A stretch of 64,000 bases of DNA. It comes from Halorubrum amylolyticum (lineage in GTDB: Archaea; Halobacteriota; Halobacteria; Halobacteriales; Haloferacaceae). Positions 15,574-24,488 of the stretch are shown here, piece after piece. The DNA is taken from NCBI RefSeq assembly GCF_004114995.1, contig NZ_SDJP01000015.1, positions 1 to 64,000 of the forward strand. The letters run 5' to 3'. Every line of letters begins with the position of its first letter. Position 1 is the stretch's first letter. Made by a program: the position numbers and the translations under genes. The notes under the pieces were generated by a model that was not told where the DNA came from, made no database searches, and saw only the letters and a list, made by a program, of their open reading frames with translations.

Positions 15574-16319
15574 GCGACGACACCACCCGGCCCGCAGGGG
15601 CCACCGACGGAGCCGATCCCGTGCTCTCGCTGTCGAACGTCGACGGCGGGTACGGCGAGGTGCAGGTGCTCGACGACTGCTCGATCCGGCTCGACCCGGG
15701 CGAGATCGTCTGTCTCGTCGGCCCGAACGGGGCCGGAAAATCGACCGTCCTCAAGACGGCGTTCGGGATGTTGACGCCGTGGACGGGGACGGTGGAGTAC
15801 CACGGCCGCGAAATCGGCGGGATGGCGCCCGAGGAGATCGTCCGCGAGGGGATCGGCTACGTCCCCCAGACCGACAACGTGTTCGGCTCGCTGACGATCG
15901 ACGAGAACCTCCGAATGGGCGGCGTCGCCCGCGACGACGGCCTCGAAGACGTGATCGAGACGCTGTACGACCGGTTCCCGATCATCGACCGGAAGCGGAC
16001 CGCCAAGGCGAAGACGCTCTCGGGCGGCCAGCGGCAGGTGCTGGCGTTCGCCCGAGCCTTGGTGATGGAGCCCGACGTGCTGCTCATCGACGAGCCGTCC
16101 GCGGGGCTCGCGCCCAACACGGCCGACGACGTGTTCGAGGACGTACGGGAGGTCAACGACATGGACACCGCGATCCTGATGGTCGAACAGAACGTGACGA
16201 AGGGGCTCGGCATCTCCGACCGGGGATACGTCCTCGATCAGGGGACGGTCCGGTTCGAGGGCACGCCCGAGGAACTGCTCAACGACGAGGAGGTCTCGCA
16301 GCTGTACCTCGGCGGCTGA
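15570..16319 (+). CDS. livF: LivF-type ABC transporter ATPase
   Basis: 249 residues. Walker A GPNGAGKS, YVPQTDNVF Q-loop, signature LSGGQRQVLAFARAL, Walker B VLLIDEPSAGL and His-loop region LMVEQNV (Gln in place of His, as is usual in LivF) are visible. The ATG overlaps the livG stop (ATGA). It is the last gene of the liv operon. Confidence 0.93.
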   Translation: MSDDTTRPAGATDGADPVLSLSNVDGGYGEVQVLDDCSIRLDPGEIVCLVGPNGAGKSTVLKTAFGMLTPWTGTVEYHGREIGGMAPEEIVREGIGYVPQTDNVFGSLTIDENLRMGGVARDDGLEDVIETLYDRFPIIDRKRTAKAKTLSGGQRQVLAFARALVMEPDVLLIDEPSAGLAPNTADDVFEDVREVNDMDTAILMVEQNVTKGLGISDRGYVLDQGTVRFEGTPEELLNDEEVSQLYLGG

Positions 16320-16363
16320 GTCTCGGTCGTCTCTCACGCCCTCCGAACACCGATCGAATTCGC

Positions 16364-17299
16364 ATGTCACCGAGTCCCGGCCGATACGCGTTCGCCCTCG
16401 CTCCCCTCGTAGCCGCGGCGCTGTGGGGCGGGATGTACGTCGTCAGCAAGTGGGGGTTCGCGCTGATCCCGCCGGTGACGCTCGGCTTTCTCCGGGTCGC
16501 GGTCGGCGGCGGCGCGCTCTGGTTGGTCGTCGCCGGTCGCGGCGGTTCCACGCCGTCCCGCGACGAGTGGCCGGCGTTCGTCGCGCTGGGCGGCTGGGTG
16601 ACGCTGACGATCGCGACGCAGTTCGTCGGCACGGAGCTGACCAACGCCAGCCAAGGGTCGCTGCTGACGGTGCTCACGCCCGTGTTCACGGTTCTGCTCG
16701 GCGCGGCGGTGCTCGGCGAGCGCGTCACGGCCGCGAAGGCGGGCGGGATGACCGTCGCCGGCGTCGGGACCGCCGTCGTCATCGCCGGCCAGTACGAGCT
16801 CGGATCGATGGCCGCCGGCAACGCCGTCGGCGTGGCGCTGCTGCTGATCGGCAGCGCGGCGTGGGCCGGCTACACCGTCTGGGGGCTGCCCGCGGTCAGG
16901 CGCCACGGCGCGCTGCGCGCGGCGACGTACTCCTCGCTGGCGAGCGTGCCGATGCTCGGCGCCCTCGCCGCCGGCGAACTGTGGTACCTCGGCGTCTCGC
17001 CGGCCGACATTCCGGTGACGATCGAGTCGGTCGCCGCCGTGTTGTACCTCGGACTGGGGTCGACGGCGGCCGCGTGGTACCTCTGGTACAAGGGCCTGGA
17101 GTTCGTACCCGCGGGGACGGTCGCCGTCTTCTTCTTCGCACAGCCCGCGGTCGGGGCGGCGCTCGGCGCGGCGCTGCTCGGCGAGGCGCTCGGGCCGGGG
17201 TACCTCGTCGGCGGCGCGCTGATGACCGCCGGGATCTGGACCGTCAGCCGGGAGCGCACGGGAGCGACCGACGAGACGCCGGACGCGGCCGCGGACTGA
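16364..17299 (+). CDS. EamA/DMT-family transporter
   Basis: 311 residues with ten hydrophobic helices in two repeats of five, the EamA architecture. Typical segments are AALWGGMYVVSKWGFALIPP at the start and ALLGEALGPGYLVGGALM near the end. Such proteins export amino acids or other metabolites across the membrane; the substrate is not predictable. The ATG at 16364 begins the first helix and lies 44 bases after livF, so it may be co-transcribed with liv or have its own promoter. Confidence 0.85.
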   Translation: MSPSPGRYAFALAPLVAAALWGGMYVVSKWGFALIPPVTLGFLRVAVGGGALWLVVAGRGGSTPSRDEWPAFVALGGWVTLTIATQFVGTELTNASQGSLLTVLTPVFTVLLGAAVLGERVTAAKAGGMTVAGVGTAVVIAGQYELGSMAAGNAVGVALLLIGSAAWAGYTVWGLPAVRRHGALRAATYSSLASVPMLGALAAGELWYLGVSPADIPVTIESVAAVLYLGLGSTAAAWYLWYKGLEFVPAGTVAVFFFAQPAVGAALGAALLGEALGPGYLVGGALMTAGIWTVSRERTGATDETPDAAAD

Positions 17300-17375
17300 G
17301 ACCGCCTCGTCGGATCCCGCTTTCCCCCACCAGTAGTTGAGAATACGGTTTCTTTATTTAAAAACAGGGCTGAAA

Positions 17376-17843
17376 TCAGTTCTCAAGGAACCCGTTCAGT
17401 TCGACGAACTCGTCGGGTGAAAGAATAACCTCGGTCTCGAACGCATCAAACCGTTCAAAGTCATCGTCGATCGTCAACACCGTATTCACTCCTTCGTCAA
17501 TCGCAACCTGAGCGTAATACCCGTCCCATCCATCGACGTTTGCCTCGCTTGCCCGTGAAAATCCACCCCGAACTACATCTGGGGGCATCTGGTCGTACCA
17601 ATGGATCCGAGTGGCATCCATGAAATTCTGGAGCAGGCGCGAAGCGTCTGCGTTCGAATACCCGTAGTACGTCGTGAGGACAGTGTGGGCTCCGAACAGC
17701 GCGGGATACGGGACGACGGCATCGATGTCTCCGGCGATACCCTCCCGAACGTGAGAGAGTGCAGCATCGCGAACCGGAGCCGTCGAGTGTGCGAGGGCAA
17801 TTACTCCGACATCGAACAGATACGGGCCACCGGAGTCACTCAT
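17376..17843 (-). CDS. PIN-domain toxin (VapC-like)
   Basis: 155 residues. The PIN nuclease acids are visible: Asp in YLFDVGVIALAHS, Asp residues in ANVDGWDGYYAQVA and the TIDDDFERF cluster near the C-terminus. It is a probable Mg-dependent RNase toxin. The ATG at 17843 overlaps the end of the AbrB-like antitoxin by eight bases, the usual toxin-antitoxin layout. GC content is visibly lower than in the flanking genes, which suggests transfer. The 76 bases after its stop (toward EamA) are AT-rich and hold no gene. Confidence 0.85.
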   Translation of the reverse strand: MSDSGGPYLFDVGVIALAHSTAPVRDAALSHVREGIAGDIDAVVPYPALFGAHTVLTTYYGYSNADASRLLQNFMDATRIHWYDQMPPDVVRGGFSRASEANVDGWDGYYAQVAIDEGVNTVLTIDDDFERFDAFETEVILSPDEFVELNGFLEN

Positions 17844-18120
17844 CACTGTGGTTCTCTGATCCCCGTCGAACGGCATCTCTATGCTTTTGAGCGATCGGAT
17901 CGGCCCCTTCAGGAAGCGGCGTCGTCTCCTCTCGGTTCGACGATGCTTCCTCGACGAGCTGTTCCATCCGTTCGAGAATTTCGTCGGGGCTATCCTCGGG
18001 CATAACAACCGCTTTTCCGTCTTCTTCGCGGACCTCAACTTCTGTACCCGGTGTAATATGAAGACGTTCTCGTACCTCCTGTGGGAGAACGATTCGCCCC
18101 TTTGAATCCACCGTGGTCAT
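17836..18120 (-). CDS. AbrB/MazE-type antitoxin
   Basis: 94 residues. The swapped-hairpin AbrB domain occupies residues 1-45 (MTTVDSKGRIVLPQEVRERL then PGTEVEVREEDGKAVVMP). The rest is acidic and would wrap the toxin. The ATG at 18120 was chosen because the AbrB fold begins there and a TATA-like box is centred ~25 bases upstream. A perfect inverted repeat lies between the TATA box and the ATG, well placed for autorepression. It is translationally coupled to the PIN toxin. Confidence 0.88.
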   Translation of the reverse strand: MTTVDSKGRIVLPQEVRERLHITPGTEVEVREEDGKAVVMPEDSPDEILERMEQLVEEASSNREETTPLPEGADPIAQKHRDAVRRGSENHSDE

Positions 18121-18121
18121 G

Positions 18122-18148
18122 TTCCCACATAGAGTGGGAATAACTATA
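18122..18148 (-). promoter_or_regulatory. Toxin-antitoxin promoter and operator
   Basis: Inverted repeat TTCCCAC (18122-18128) and GTGGGAA (18134-18140) with a five-base spacer, followed on the plus strand by TAACTATA (18141-18148), which reads as a TATA box on the minus strand. The palindrome covers the expected transcription start just before the antitoxin ATG. Confidence 0.7.
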
Positions 18149-18171
18149 ACGGTTTGGGTCAACAACTACTG

Positions 18172-18969
18172 CTACGTCGCTCGCTTCTCCAGCTCGCCGT
18201 TGAGTTCGGCGGCGTCGAACTCGTGGTCCGGCCGGATCGCGACGAAGTCGAGGAACCGCCGGGCGGCCAGTATCTCGTCGGTCGAGTAGCTGTCGAGTGC
18301 GGCGTCGACCGCGTCGGCGGCGCCGATCAGCGGTTCCAGCGCGGCGAGGGCGCTCGCGAGGTCGTACGAGCGCGCGGACGCGCGACCCTCCTCGCTCACG
18401 CTCGTCGCGTCGATGACGTAGAGGTCGCCGTCACGCACGAGAACGTTCTCGGCGCGGAGGTCGCCGTGAGCGAGGCCGGCGTCGTGGATCGTCCGGAGCG
18501 TGGCGAACAGCGCCGGGGCGAGCGCGGCCACGTCCTCGGCGTCGAGCTCGTCGAGCGTGCGGAACTCGGGGAGGTACTCCAGCACGACGACGCCGAGGTC
18601 GCCGACCTCCAGCGCCTCGATCGGCTCCGGGGCGTTGACGCCGATATCGCGGACCTTCCGGGTCGCCTCCAGCTCGTGGCGCGCCATCTCGTAGGGGGTC
18701 TCGTAGCGCTCGAAAAAGCCCTCGGTGCCCGCGGAGAAGGCGCCGAGGTTCCGCCCGGTGGTGAACAGCGCGTGGACGAGCGTGTTCTGACGGGTGATCA
18801 CCTTGACGAACAGGTCGTCGTCGACCACCATCGGGGTCGACAGCCAGTTGTCGGCGTCGAGGAAGCGCACCCGCATCTCGTCGCGGTCGTACCGGTCCGC
18901 CAGCTCGCGGACGACCCGCTCGATGTCGGGCCAGTCCACGCGACCGCGCACGAGCCGGCGAAGCTCCAT
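18172..18969 (-). CDS. RIO1/Bud32-like protein kinase or ATPase
   Basis: 265 residues. Kinase features: Lys in DDLFVKVITR, Glu in MARHELEATRKV, catalytic loop LAHGDLRAENVLV and metal-binding Asp in LYVIDATS. This minimal set, with no peptide-substrate lobe, matches haloarchaeal RIO1-family regulatory kinases/ATPases. The Ala-Glu-Asn and DAT variants of the usual loops are typical of the group. A TATA-like TTTATC (plus-strand 18993-18998) lies ~27 bases before the ATG. Its target is unknown. It is divergent from the acyl-CoA dehydrogenase. Confidence 0.75.
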   Translation of the reverse strand: MELRRLVRGRVDWPDIERVVRELADRYDRDEMRVRFLDADNWLSTPMVVDDDLFVKVITRQNTLVHALFTTGRNLGAFSAGTEGFFERYETPYEMARHELEATRKVRDIGVNAPEPIEALEVGDLGVVVLEYLPEFRTLDELDAEDVAALAPALFATLRTIHDAGLAHGDLRAENVLVRDGDLYVIDATSVSEEGRASARSYDLASALAALEPLIGAADAVDAALDSYSTDEILAARRFLDFVAIRPDHEFDAAELNGELEKRAT

Positions 18970-19108
18970 GGACGGTCCGAGGCGGCGGTGACTGATAAAT
19001 GGTCACGTCGGGGACGAAGAAATCGGGACGAAGGGAGCGGCACGTCGTCCGCGAAAAACGATCACGGTCGTTCGTATCTTTTATGCCACCGCGTCGCAAT
19101 TCTTGCCC

Positions 19109-20257
19109 ATGGACTTCGAGCTGCCCGCGGAACACCGGATGATCCGCGACACCGTCCGGGAGTTTTGCGAGGAGGAGATCCGGCCGATCGCCCAGGAGAT
19201 CGAGGACGACCACCGGTTCCCCGCGGAGGTGTTCGCCGATCTGAACGACCTCGATATGATGGGCGTGCCGGTCGCCGAGGAGTACGGCGGGCTCGGCGGC
19301 GACCAGCTCATGTACGCGCTCGTCACGGAGGAGCTCGGCCGCGTCTCCGGCGGGATCGGGCTCTCGTACGCCGCCCACACCTCCCTCGGAGCGAAGCCGA
19401 TCGAGCTGTTCGGGACGCCGGAGCAGAAAGAGGAGTGGCTCCGGCCGCTCGCCGAGGGCGGCGAGCTCGGCGCGTGGGCGCTCACGGAGCCGGGAAGCGG
19501 CTCCGACGCCTCGGACATGGACACGACCGCCGAGCACGACGCCGACGCCGGCGAGTACGTGTTGAACGGGACGAAGCAGTTCATCACGAACGCCAACGTC
19601 GCCAACAGCGTGCTGGTGAAGGCCGTCACCGACCCCGACGCGGGCTACGACGGCATCTCCACGTTCATCGTCGACCCGGACGCGGACGACGGGTTCGAGA
19701 TCACGACCGTCTGGGACAAGATGGGACTCAACTGCTCGCCCACCTGTGAGATCTCGCTGGACGACGTGCGGATTCCGGAGGACCGGCTGCTCGGCGAGGA
19801 GGGCGAGGGGTGGACGCAGACGATGAAGACGCTCGACGGCGGGCGGATCTCCATCGCCGCGCTCTCGGTGGGGCTCGCGCAGGGCGCCTACGAGGCCGCC
19901 AAGGAGTACGCCGGCGAGCGCGAGCAGTTCGGCAAGCCGATCGCGAAGTTCGACGCGATCCGCGACAAGGTGGTCCACATGCACCGCCAGACCGAGCGCG
20001 CCCGCCTGCTCACGCACAAGGCGGCCACGACGTACGACGCCGGCGAGTCGGTCACTCGCGAGTCGGCGCTGGCGAAGCTCGACGCCAGCGAGGCCGCCCG
20101 CGAGGTGGCCGAGGAGGCGGTTCAGACGCTCGGCGGCTACGGCTACACCACCGACTTCGCGCCGCAGCGCTTCTACCGCGACGCGAAGCTGATGGAGATC
20201 GGCGAGGGGACGAGCGAGATCCAACACGTCGTGTTGGGCCGCGAGCTCGGATTGTGA
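19109..20257 (+). CDS. Acyl-CoA dehydrogenase
   Basis: 382 residues, full length. Family signatures are visible: GAWALTEPGSGSDASDM (first ACAD signature), NGTKQFITNANVAN, the catalytic-region segment AREVAEEAVQTLGGYGYTTDF and C-terminal YRDAKLMEIGEGTSEIQHVV. The Glu in YEIGEGT-type position (MEIGEGTSE) is the usual catalytic base in short/medium-chain and related enzymes. It oxidises acyl-CoA with FAD and passes electrons to ETF. A TATA-like TTTTAT at 19079-19084 lies ~27 bases before the ATG. It stands alone, so chain-length preference is unknown. Confidence 0.93.
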   Translation: MDFELPAEHRMIRDTVREFCEEEIRPIAQEIEDDHRFPAEVFADLNDLDMMGVPVAEEYGGLGGDQLMYALVTEELGRVSGGIGLSYAAHTSLGAKPIELFGTPEQKEEWLRPLAEGGELGAWALTEPGSGSDASDMDTTAEHDADAGEYVLNGTKQFITNANVANSVLVKAVTDPDAGYDGISTFIVDPDADDGFEITTVWDKMGLNCSPTCEISLDDVRIPEDRLLGEEGEGWTQTMKTLDGGRISIAALSVGLAQGAYEAAKEYAGEREQFGKPIAKFDAIRDKVVHMHRQTERARLLTHKAATTYDAGESVTRESALAKLDASEAAREVAEEAVQTLGGYGYTTDFAPQRFYRDAKLMEIGEGTSEIQHVVLGRELGL

Positions 20258-20372
20258 CCGAGGGGACGGAACTCGGAGGCCGTTCCCGGAGGTCACCCCC
20301 TGAGTCGCGCGATGACACCTGAATCGGAACGGTACCCCACGCCACACCACCGATCTCCCACGCCACACCCCT

Positions 20373-21383
20373 TCAAATCCGCTTCGCGCGCATCGCGACG
20401 GCGGCGACGACGACGCCGAGCGCGACCCACCCGAGCAGGACGCCGACCAGCACGCCGACGGAGAGCCCGCTGTCGAGCGCGGCCGCGAGCCCGGCGCCGC
20501 CCGCGTCGGTCGGGGCGAGCGCGAGCAGCCGATAGGTCGAGACCGGGTTGGCCGCGACCGCGGCGGCGACGAACCCGCCCGCGCCGTCGAGCGCGGCGAG
20601 CACGCCCATCGCGAGCAGGTCGTGGACCAAGGCGACCCACGCCCACACGAGGAGCGCGCCCGCGAGCGCAATCGTCGAGGCCGGCGCGAGCGCGGAGATC
20701 GCGACCCCGATCCCGAGCAGGGCGACGGCGACGGCGGCGGTCGCGAACAGGAACCACGCGAACGTCGGCCAGCCGGCGAGCCCGTACTCGCGGAGCAACA
20801 GTAGTCCGGGGACGCCGAAGCCGAGCACGACCGTGGAGCCGAGGACGGCCGCGCGACCGGCGAACACCCCGATCGCGGTCTCGGCGCGCGAGACCGGCAG
20901 GGTCAGGACGACGCCGAGTCGCCCGCGCTCGGCCGCGCCGATCACCGCGCCGTGGCCGAACGCCAGCGCCGCCAGCGGGACGAGGAACGTCGCCAGCTCG
21001 ACGTAGCTCGCGACCACCGGCTCGTAGCCGGTCGGCGCGACCCCGGAGCCGCTGAACGTCGCCAGCAGGAGCGCGAACGCCGCGAAGACGACGGTCAGGC
21101 CGACCGTCCAGCCGCGGCGAGTCGTCAACCGCGTCTCCCGCCGCGCGATCCGCGCGACGATCCGGGGGCGCGGGAGCGGGATCGAGATCGTGTCGGCGTC
21201 GGTCTCGTGCGCGGTCTCGGACTCGTCGGCCGGATCGGCCGCCGCGGGCTCGTCTGTCGCCGCCCCACTCGCTCCGCTCGCCGCGGCCGCCCCGTCGAGG
21301 GCGACCCCGCCGTCCGTGGTCGGCTCGGGAGGCGTCGCGTCGGCGGCGCGTTCGCCGCGCTCGGCAGGGCTCTCTTCAGGCAT
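20373..21383 (-). CDS. nosY: NosY-type ABC permease of the nitrous oxide reductase cluster
   Basis: 336 residues. The first ~65 are a low-complexity Ala/Glu/Asp tail on the cytoplasmic side; then follow six hydrophobic helices typical of NosY/ABC-2 permeases (EYGLAGWPTFAWFLF, AISALAPASTIALAGALL). With NosF and NosD it is thought to supply sulfur for the CuZ centre of NosZ. The ATG at 21383 overlaps nosF by eight bases. Last gene of the nos operon; no nosL is seen in the window. Confidence 0.85.
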   Translation of the reverse strand: MPEESPAERGERAADATPPEPTTDGGVALDGAAAASGASGAATDEPAAADPADESETAHETDADTISIPLPRPRIVARIARRETRLTTRRGWTVGLTVVFAAFALLLATFSGSGVAPTGYEPVVASYVELATFLVPLAALAFGHGAVIGAAERGRLGVVLTLPVSRAETAIGVFAGRAAVLGSTVVLGFGVPGLLLLREYGLAGWPTFAWFLFATAAVAVALLGIGVAISALAPASTIALAGALLVWAWVALVHDLLAMGVLAALDGAGGFVAAAVAANPVSTYRLLALAPTDAGGAGLAAALDSGLSVGVLVGVLLGWVALGVVVAAVAMRAKRI

Positions 21384-22113
21384 CGCGACCACCCCCGGTG
21401 AGCGAGACGAACGCGCCTTCGAGCCCGTCCCCGTGGTCCGCGGCCAGTTCGTCGGGCGTCCCCTCGGCGACCAGCCGGCCGTCGTCGAGGACGCCGACGC
21501 GGTCGCAGACGCGCTCGGCCTCCCGGAGCGCGTGGGTCGCCAGCAGGATCGTCACGCCGGTCTCTTCGCGGACGCGGGTCAGCACGTCCCGGAGCGCGGC
21601 GACCCCGTTCGGGTCGAGCCCGGCGGTCGGCTCGTCGAGCAGGAGCACGGACGGGTTCGCGAGCAGCGCGGCCGCGAGCCCGAGCCGGCGGCGCATCCCC
21701 TTCGAGTAGCCGTCGATGGGGCGGTCGATCGCGTCGGCGAGCCCGACCGTCGCCGCGGCGCCCGCGATCCGCTCGGCCGCGTCCTCGGGGCTCGCGCCGA
21801 TCCCGCGAACGTCTGCGTGGAACGCCAGCGTCTCGCGGCCCGTCTCGCCCGGCGGGAAGCCGGGGTCCTCGGGGAGGACGCCGATCGCCTCGCGGATGCG
21901 CCACCCCAGCTCCCGCACGTCGCGGTCGCCGACCGTGATCCCCCCCTCGTCGGGGCGGTCGTGGCCGGCGATCAGCCCGAACAGGGTGGACTTGCCGGCG
22001 CCGTTGGTTCCCACGAGGCCGTACGCCTCGCCGGACTCGACCGTGAAGTCGACCCCGTCGAGCGCCGGCACGTCGCCGTACCGTCTGTGAACGTCGGTGA
22101 TGTCGATGCGCAT
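21376..22113 (-). CDS. nosF: NosF-type ABC ATPase
   Basis: 245 residues. Walker A GTNGAGKS, signature YSKGMRRRLGLAAAL, Walker B VLLLDEPTAGLDP and His of LLATHALREAE are intact. It works with NosY and NosD in NosZ maturation. It starts two bases after nosD ends, so the genes are co-transcribed. Confidence 0.92.
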   Translation of the reverse strand: MRIDITDVHRRYGDVPALDGVDFTVESGEAYGLVGTNGAGKSTLFGLIAGHDRPDEGGITVGDRDVRELGWRIREAIGVLPEDPGFPPGETGRETLAFHADVRGIGASPEDAAERIAGAAATVGLADAIDRPIDGYSKGMRRRLGLAAALLANPSVLLLDEPTAGLDPNGVAALRDVLTRVREETGVTILLATHALREAERVCDRVGVLDDGRLVAEGTPDELAADHGDGLEGAFVSLTGGGRDA

Positions 22114-22115
22114 GG

Positions 22116-23627
22116 TTACTGGTGGTGTTCGTCTCCGGGCTCGTCGTCGTACTCGGCGGCCGCGTCGACGGCCGCGGCGTACGGGCGATACGGCTCGATG
22201 TCGTGGGTGGGGCTCGCGAGCGGGCGGTGGTCGATGACCCCCGCGCTCTCGACCGCCGGGAACCGGCTCTCGACCAGCCGGATCGCGTCGAACGCCGGGC
22301 TGTCGGCGAACACGGCGGCGGCCGGGTGCTCCTGCACCAGTCGCTCGGCCGCGCCGGCCGGGCGGTGTCGCGCGTCACTCAGTCCGTCGCCGTCGGTGTC
22401 GGCGACGCGCGCGTCCGACCAGTAGTTCCCGCGGTCGGTGCCGTTCCATGCCACCAGCTCGCGGGTCGTCGTCAACACCTGCTCGTCGTTGTTCACGAAG
22501 CCGTTGCCGGCGACCGCCGTTCCCTCCGTGCCCGCGGAGTGGTGGACCCCCACGCCGTTCGCGTACAGGAGGTTCCCGCGCACCTCGTTGTCCTGCGCGT
22601 TGTAGAGGAACACCCCCTTGTCGTTGGCGACGAGGTCGTTGTCGCGGATCACGGAGCGGTCGATTTCCTTGAGCAGAATCCCGTGACCGCTCTTGCCGCG
22701 GTTCGCGACCGCGGTGTTGTTGACCAGCTCGATGTCCTCGCTGACCATCAGCGCGTACCCCACGTCGTTCTCGAAGGCGACGTTGTCCGCGAGGCGGTTG
22801 TTATCGGAGTACATGTAGTGGACGCCGTACCGCAGGTCCCACATCGTGTTCCCCGTCGCCTCGACGTTCGAGGCCCACGAGTAGTAGATCCCGTCGCGCA
22901 CGTCGGTGATCTCGGTGTCACGGACCTCGGTGCCGTTCGTCTCCCAGAGGTTGATCCCGTTGCCGCGGTTCGCGAACCGCGGGGCCTGCGTCCCCTCGAT
23001 CCGCGAGTCTTCGATCGTCACCCGATCGGCGCCGTTGACCCAGACGCCGAACGCGGCGTCGGTGAGGTACAGCTCCGTGAGGGTCGTCCGCGAGGCGTTC
23101 TCCGCGACGTACACCGCGGCGTCCTGCGATTCGAGGTCCTCGCCGGTGTCGTCGATCCAGACGCCCGCGACCGTGGCGTTCGCCGCGCGCACCTCGATCG
23201 TCGTGTCCTCGCCGCCCCCGTCGATCAGGGCGCCGTGGGTCGACTCCGCGCGGATCGTCACCCCCGGCTCGTCGACGACGACCGTCTCCGCGGGCTCGAA
23301 GACCCCCGCGAGTTCGATCGTGTCGCCCGGACCCGCGGCGTCGACCGCGGCGGACAGGTCGTCGTAGGCCTCGGTGTCGGCGGCTTCGCCGTCGCTCCCG
23401 TCGCGCACGAGGGTCGCGGTCCCCGCGTCGGTCGGGCGGTCCGGGTCGTACGTCGGCGGGTCGACGACCGGCTCGCTGTCGTTTCCGGCGTCGGCCGCGT
23501 CGCTCCCGGCGACCCCCCCGCCGGCCGCCGCGACGACGCCGCCGAGGACGACCGCGAGTACGACCGCGGCGGCGACGAAGGCCGCGCGCGCCGAGACGAG
23601 CCCGCCGATCGACGGGAGCCGGGACAT
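22116..23627 (-). CDS. nosD: NosD, periplasmic copper-processing beta-helix protein
   Basis: 503 residues. An N-terminal hydrophobic segment (residues ~12-34) acts as signal or anchor. The body is a right-handed beta-helix (CASH domain) with Asn-rich turns such as NGINLWETNGTEVRDTEITD and NNRLADNVAFENDVGYALM. NosD is required for assembly of the CuZ site of NosZ. Its start overlaps the stop of the preceding gene by one base. Confidence 0.93.
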   Translation of the reverse strand: MSRLPSIGGLVSARAAFVAAAVVLAVVLGGVVAAAGGGVAGSDAADAGNDSEPVVDPPTYDPDRPTDAGTATLVRDGSDGEAADTEAYDDLSAAVDAAGPGDTIELAGVFEPAETVVVDEPGVTIRAESTHGALIDGGGEDTTIEVRAANATVAGVWIDDTGEDLESQDAAVYVAENASRTTLTELYLTDAAFGVWVNGADRVTIEDSRIEGTQAPRFANRGNGINLWETNGTEVRDTEITDVRDGIYYSWASNVEATGNTMWDLRYGVHYMYSDNNRLADNVAFENDVGYALMVSEDIELVNNTAVANRGKSGHGILLKEIDRSVIRDNDLVANDKGVFLYNAQDNEVRGNLLYANGVGVHHSAGTEGTAVAGNGFVNNDEQVLTTTRELVAWNGTDRGNYWSDARVADTDGDGLSDARHRPAGAAERLVQEHPAAAVFADSPAFDAIRLVESRFPAVESAGVIDHRPLASPTHDIEPYRPYAAAVDAAAEYDDEPGDEHHQ

Positions 23628-24442
23628 CAGTTCACCCCCGTCCGCGTCCCGTCGGCGGTCCGCGTCTGTCCGTCTGTGAGGGGTTCGTCGGCCTCCGCGC
23701 CGGCCGGTTCGGCGGCCGGGCCGACCGTCTCGGGGTCGCCGTCTCCGTCGCTCCCGCCGCCCCGGTCGTCAGAGAGTCGGTCATGGACCGCTCCGGGGGC
23801 CTCGCCGATCGTGACCCGCGAGTCGCGGAGCAGGTACGCGGCGATCAGGAGCAGGAAGCCGAGCCCGGCGAGGTAGCCGCCGGGGCCGAACCACGCCACC
23901 CCGCTGATGTTGGCGATCTCGTAGCCGCCCAGAAGCGGGGGAGTGAACTCCCTGACTCCGACGACCGGGGCGTCCTCGCCGAGCGCGTGGCCCGCCTGGT
24001 ACAGCCGGTACTGCACGATCGCGAACGTCCCCACGAACGCCACCGTCGCCCCGGCCAACTGGCCGAGCAGCCCCAGACGGAGCTTCCGGTCGGTCGGTGC
24101 GACCGCGACGAACACGCCCGCGGCCGCCACCGCGAGGAACACGACCGGGCCGAGAATCCACTCCGGCGCGGCGATCGCGTCCGCGTGGACCGCGTAGTTC
24201 GGATCGACGAACACCGGGTCCGGGTAGTAGAACCCGACGTAGTGGTTCAGCGCCTGCACCTCGGCGTAGTCGCCGCCGAGCCGCGGGTACGCGTACAGCT
24301 CGACGAGCAGCCCGTCGGGGTACTGGGGCGCTTCGAAGGCGATCTTCCAGACGGGCACCAGCAGGGCGACGACGAACATCGCCGCCGCCGTCACCGGGAG
24401 CGCCCGTCTGAGTTCCGTCAGTCGGTCGAGTGAGGCTGTCAT
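23627..24442 (-). CDS. NosB-like membrane protein of the nos operon
   Basis: 271 residues with five hydrophobic helices (one near residues 15-32, a pair at ~95-130, one at ~133-150 and one at ~185-205) and a 60-residue acidic tail. The external loop after helix 1 holds a conserved-looking segment (ALNHYVGFYYPDPVF). It lies between nosZ and nosD, the position of nosB in clade II nos clusters, and its length and topology fit. NosB's function is unknown, but it is needed for N2O reduction in bacteria. The assignment is by position and topology, not by a motif I can recognise with certainty. Confidence 0.65.
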   Translation of the reverse strand: MTASLDRLTELRRALPVTAAAMFVVALLVPVWKIAFEAPQYPDGLLVELYAYPRLGGDYAEVQALNHYVGFYYPDPVFVDPNYAVHADAIAAPEWILGPVVFLAVAAAGVFVAVAPTDRKLRLGLLGQLAGATVAFVGTFAIVQYRLYQAGHALGEDAPVVGVREFTPPLLGGYEIANISGVAWFGPGGYLAGLGFLLLIAAYLLRDSRVTIGEAPGAVHDRLSDDRGGGSDGDGDPETVGPAAEPAGAEADEPLTDGQTRTADGTRTGVN

Positions 24443-24488
24443 GGCGTGGGGGTGGGTTGGGGGGTTGCGGTCGCGCGGCGGTGCGTCG

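Noticed and set aside
20431..20671. Very long minus-strand frames across the acyl-CoA dehydrogenase and nos genes
   Set aside because: They run antisense or out of frame to genes with complete catalytic motifs, and their translations are low-complexity Arg-rich.
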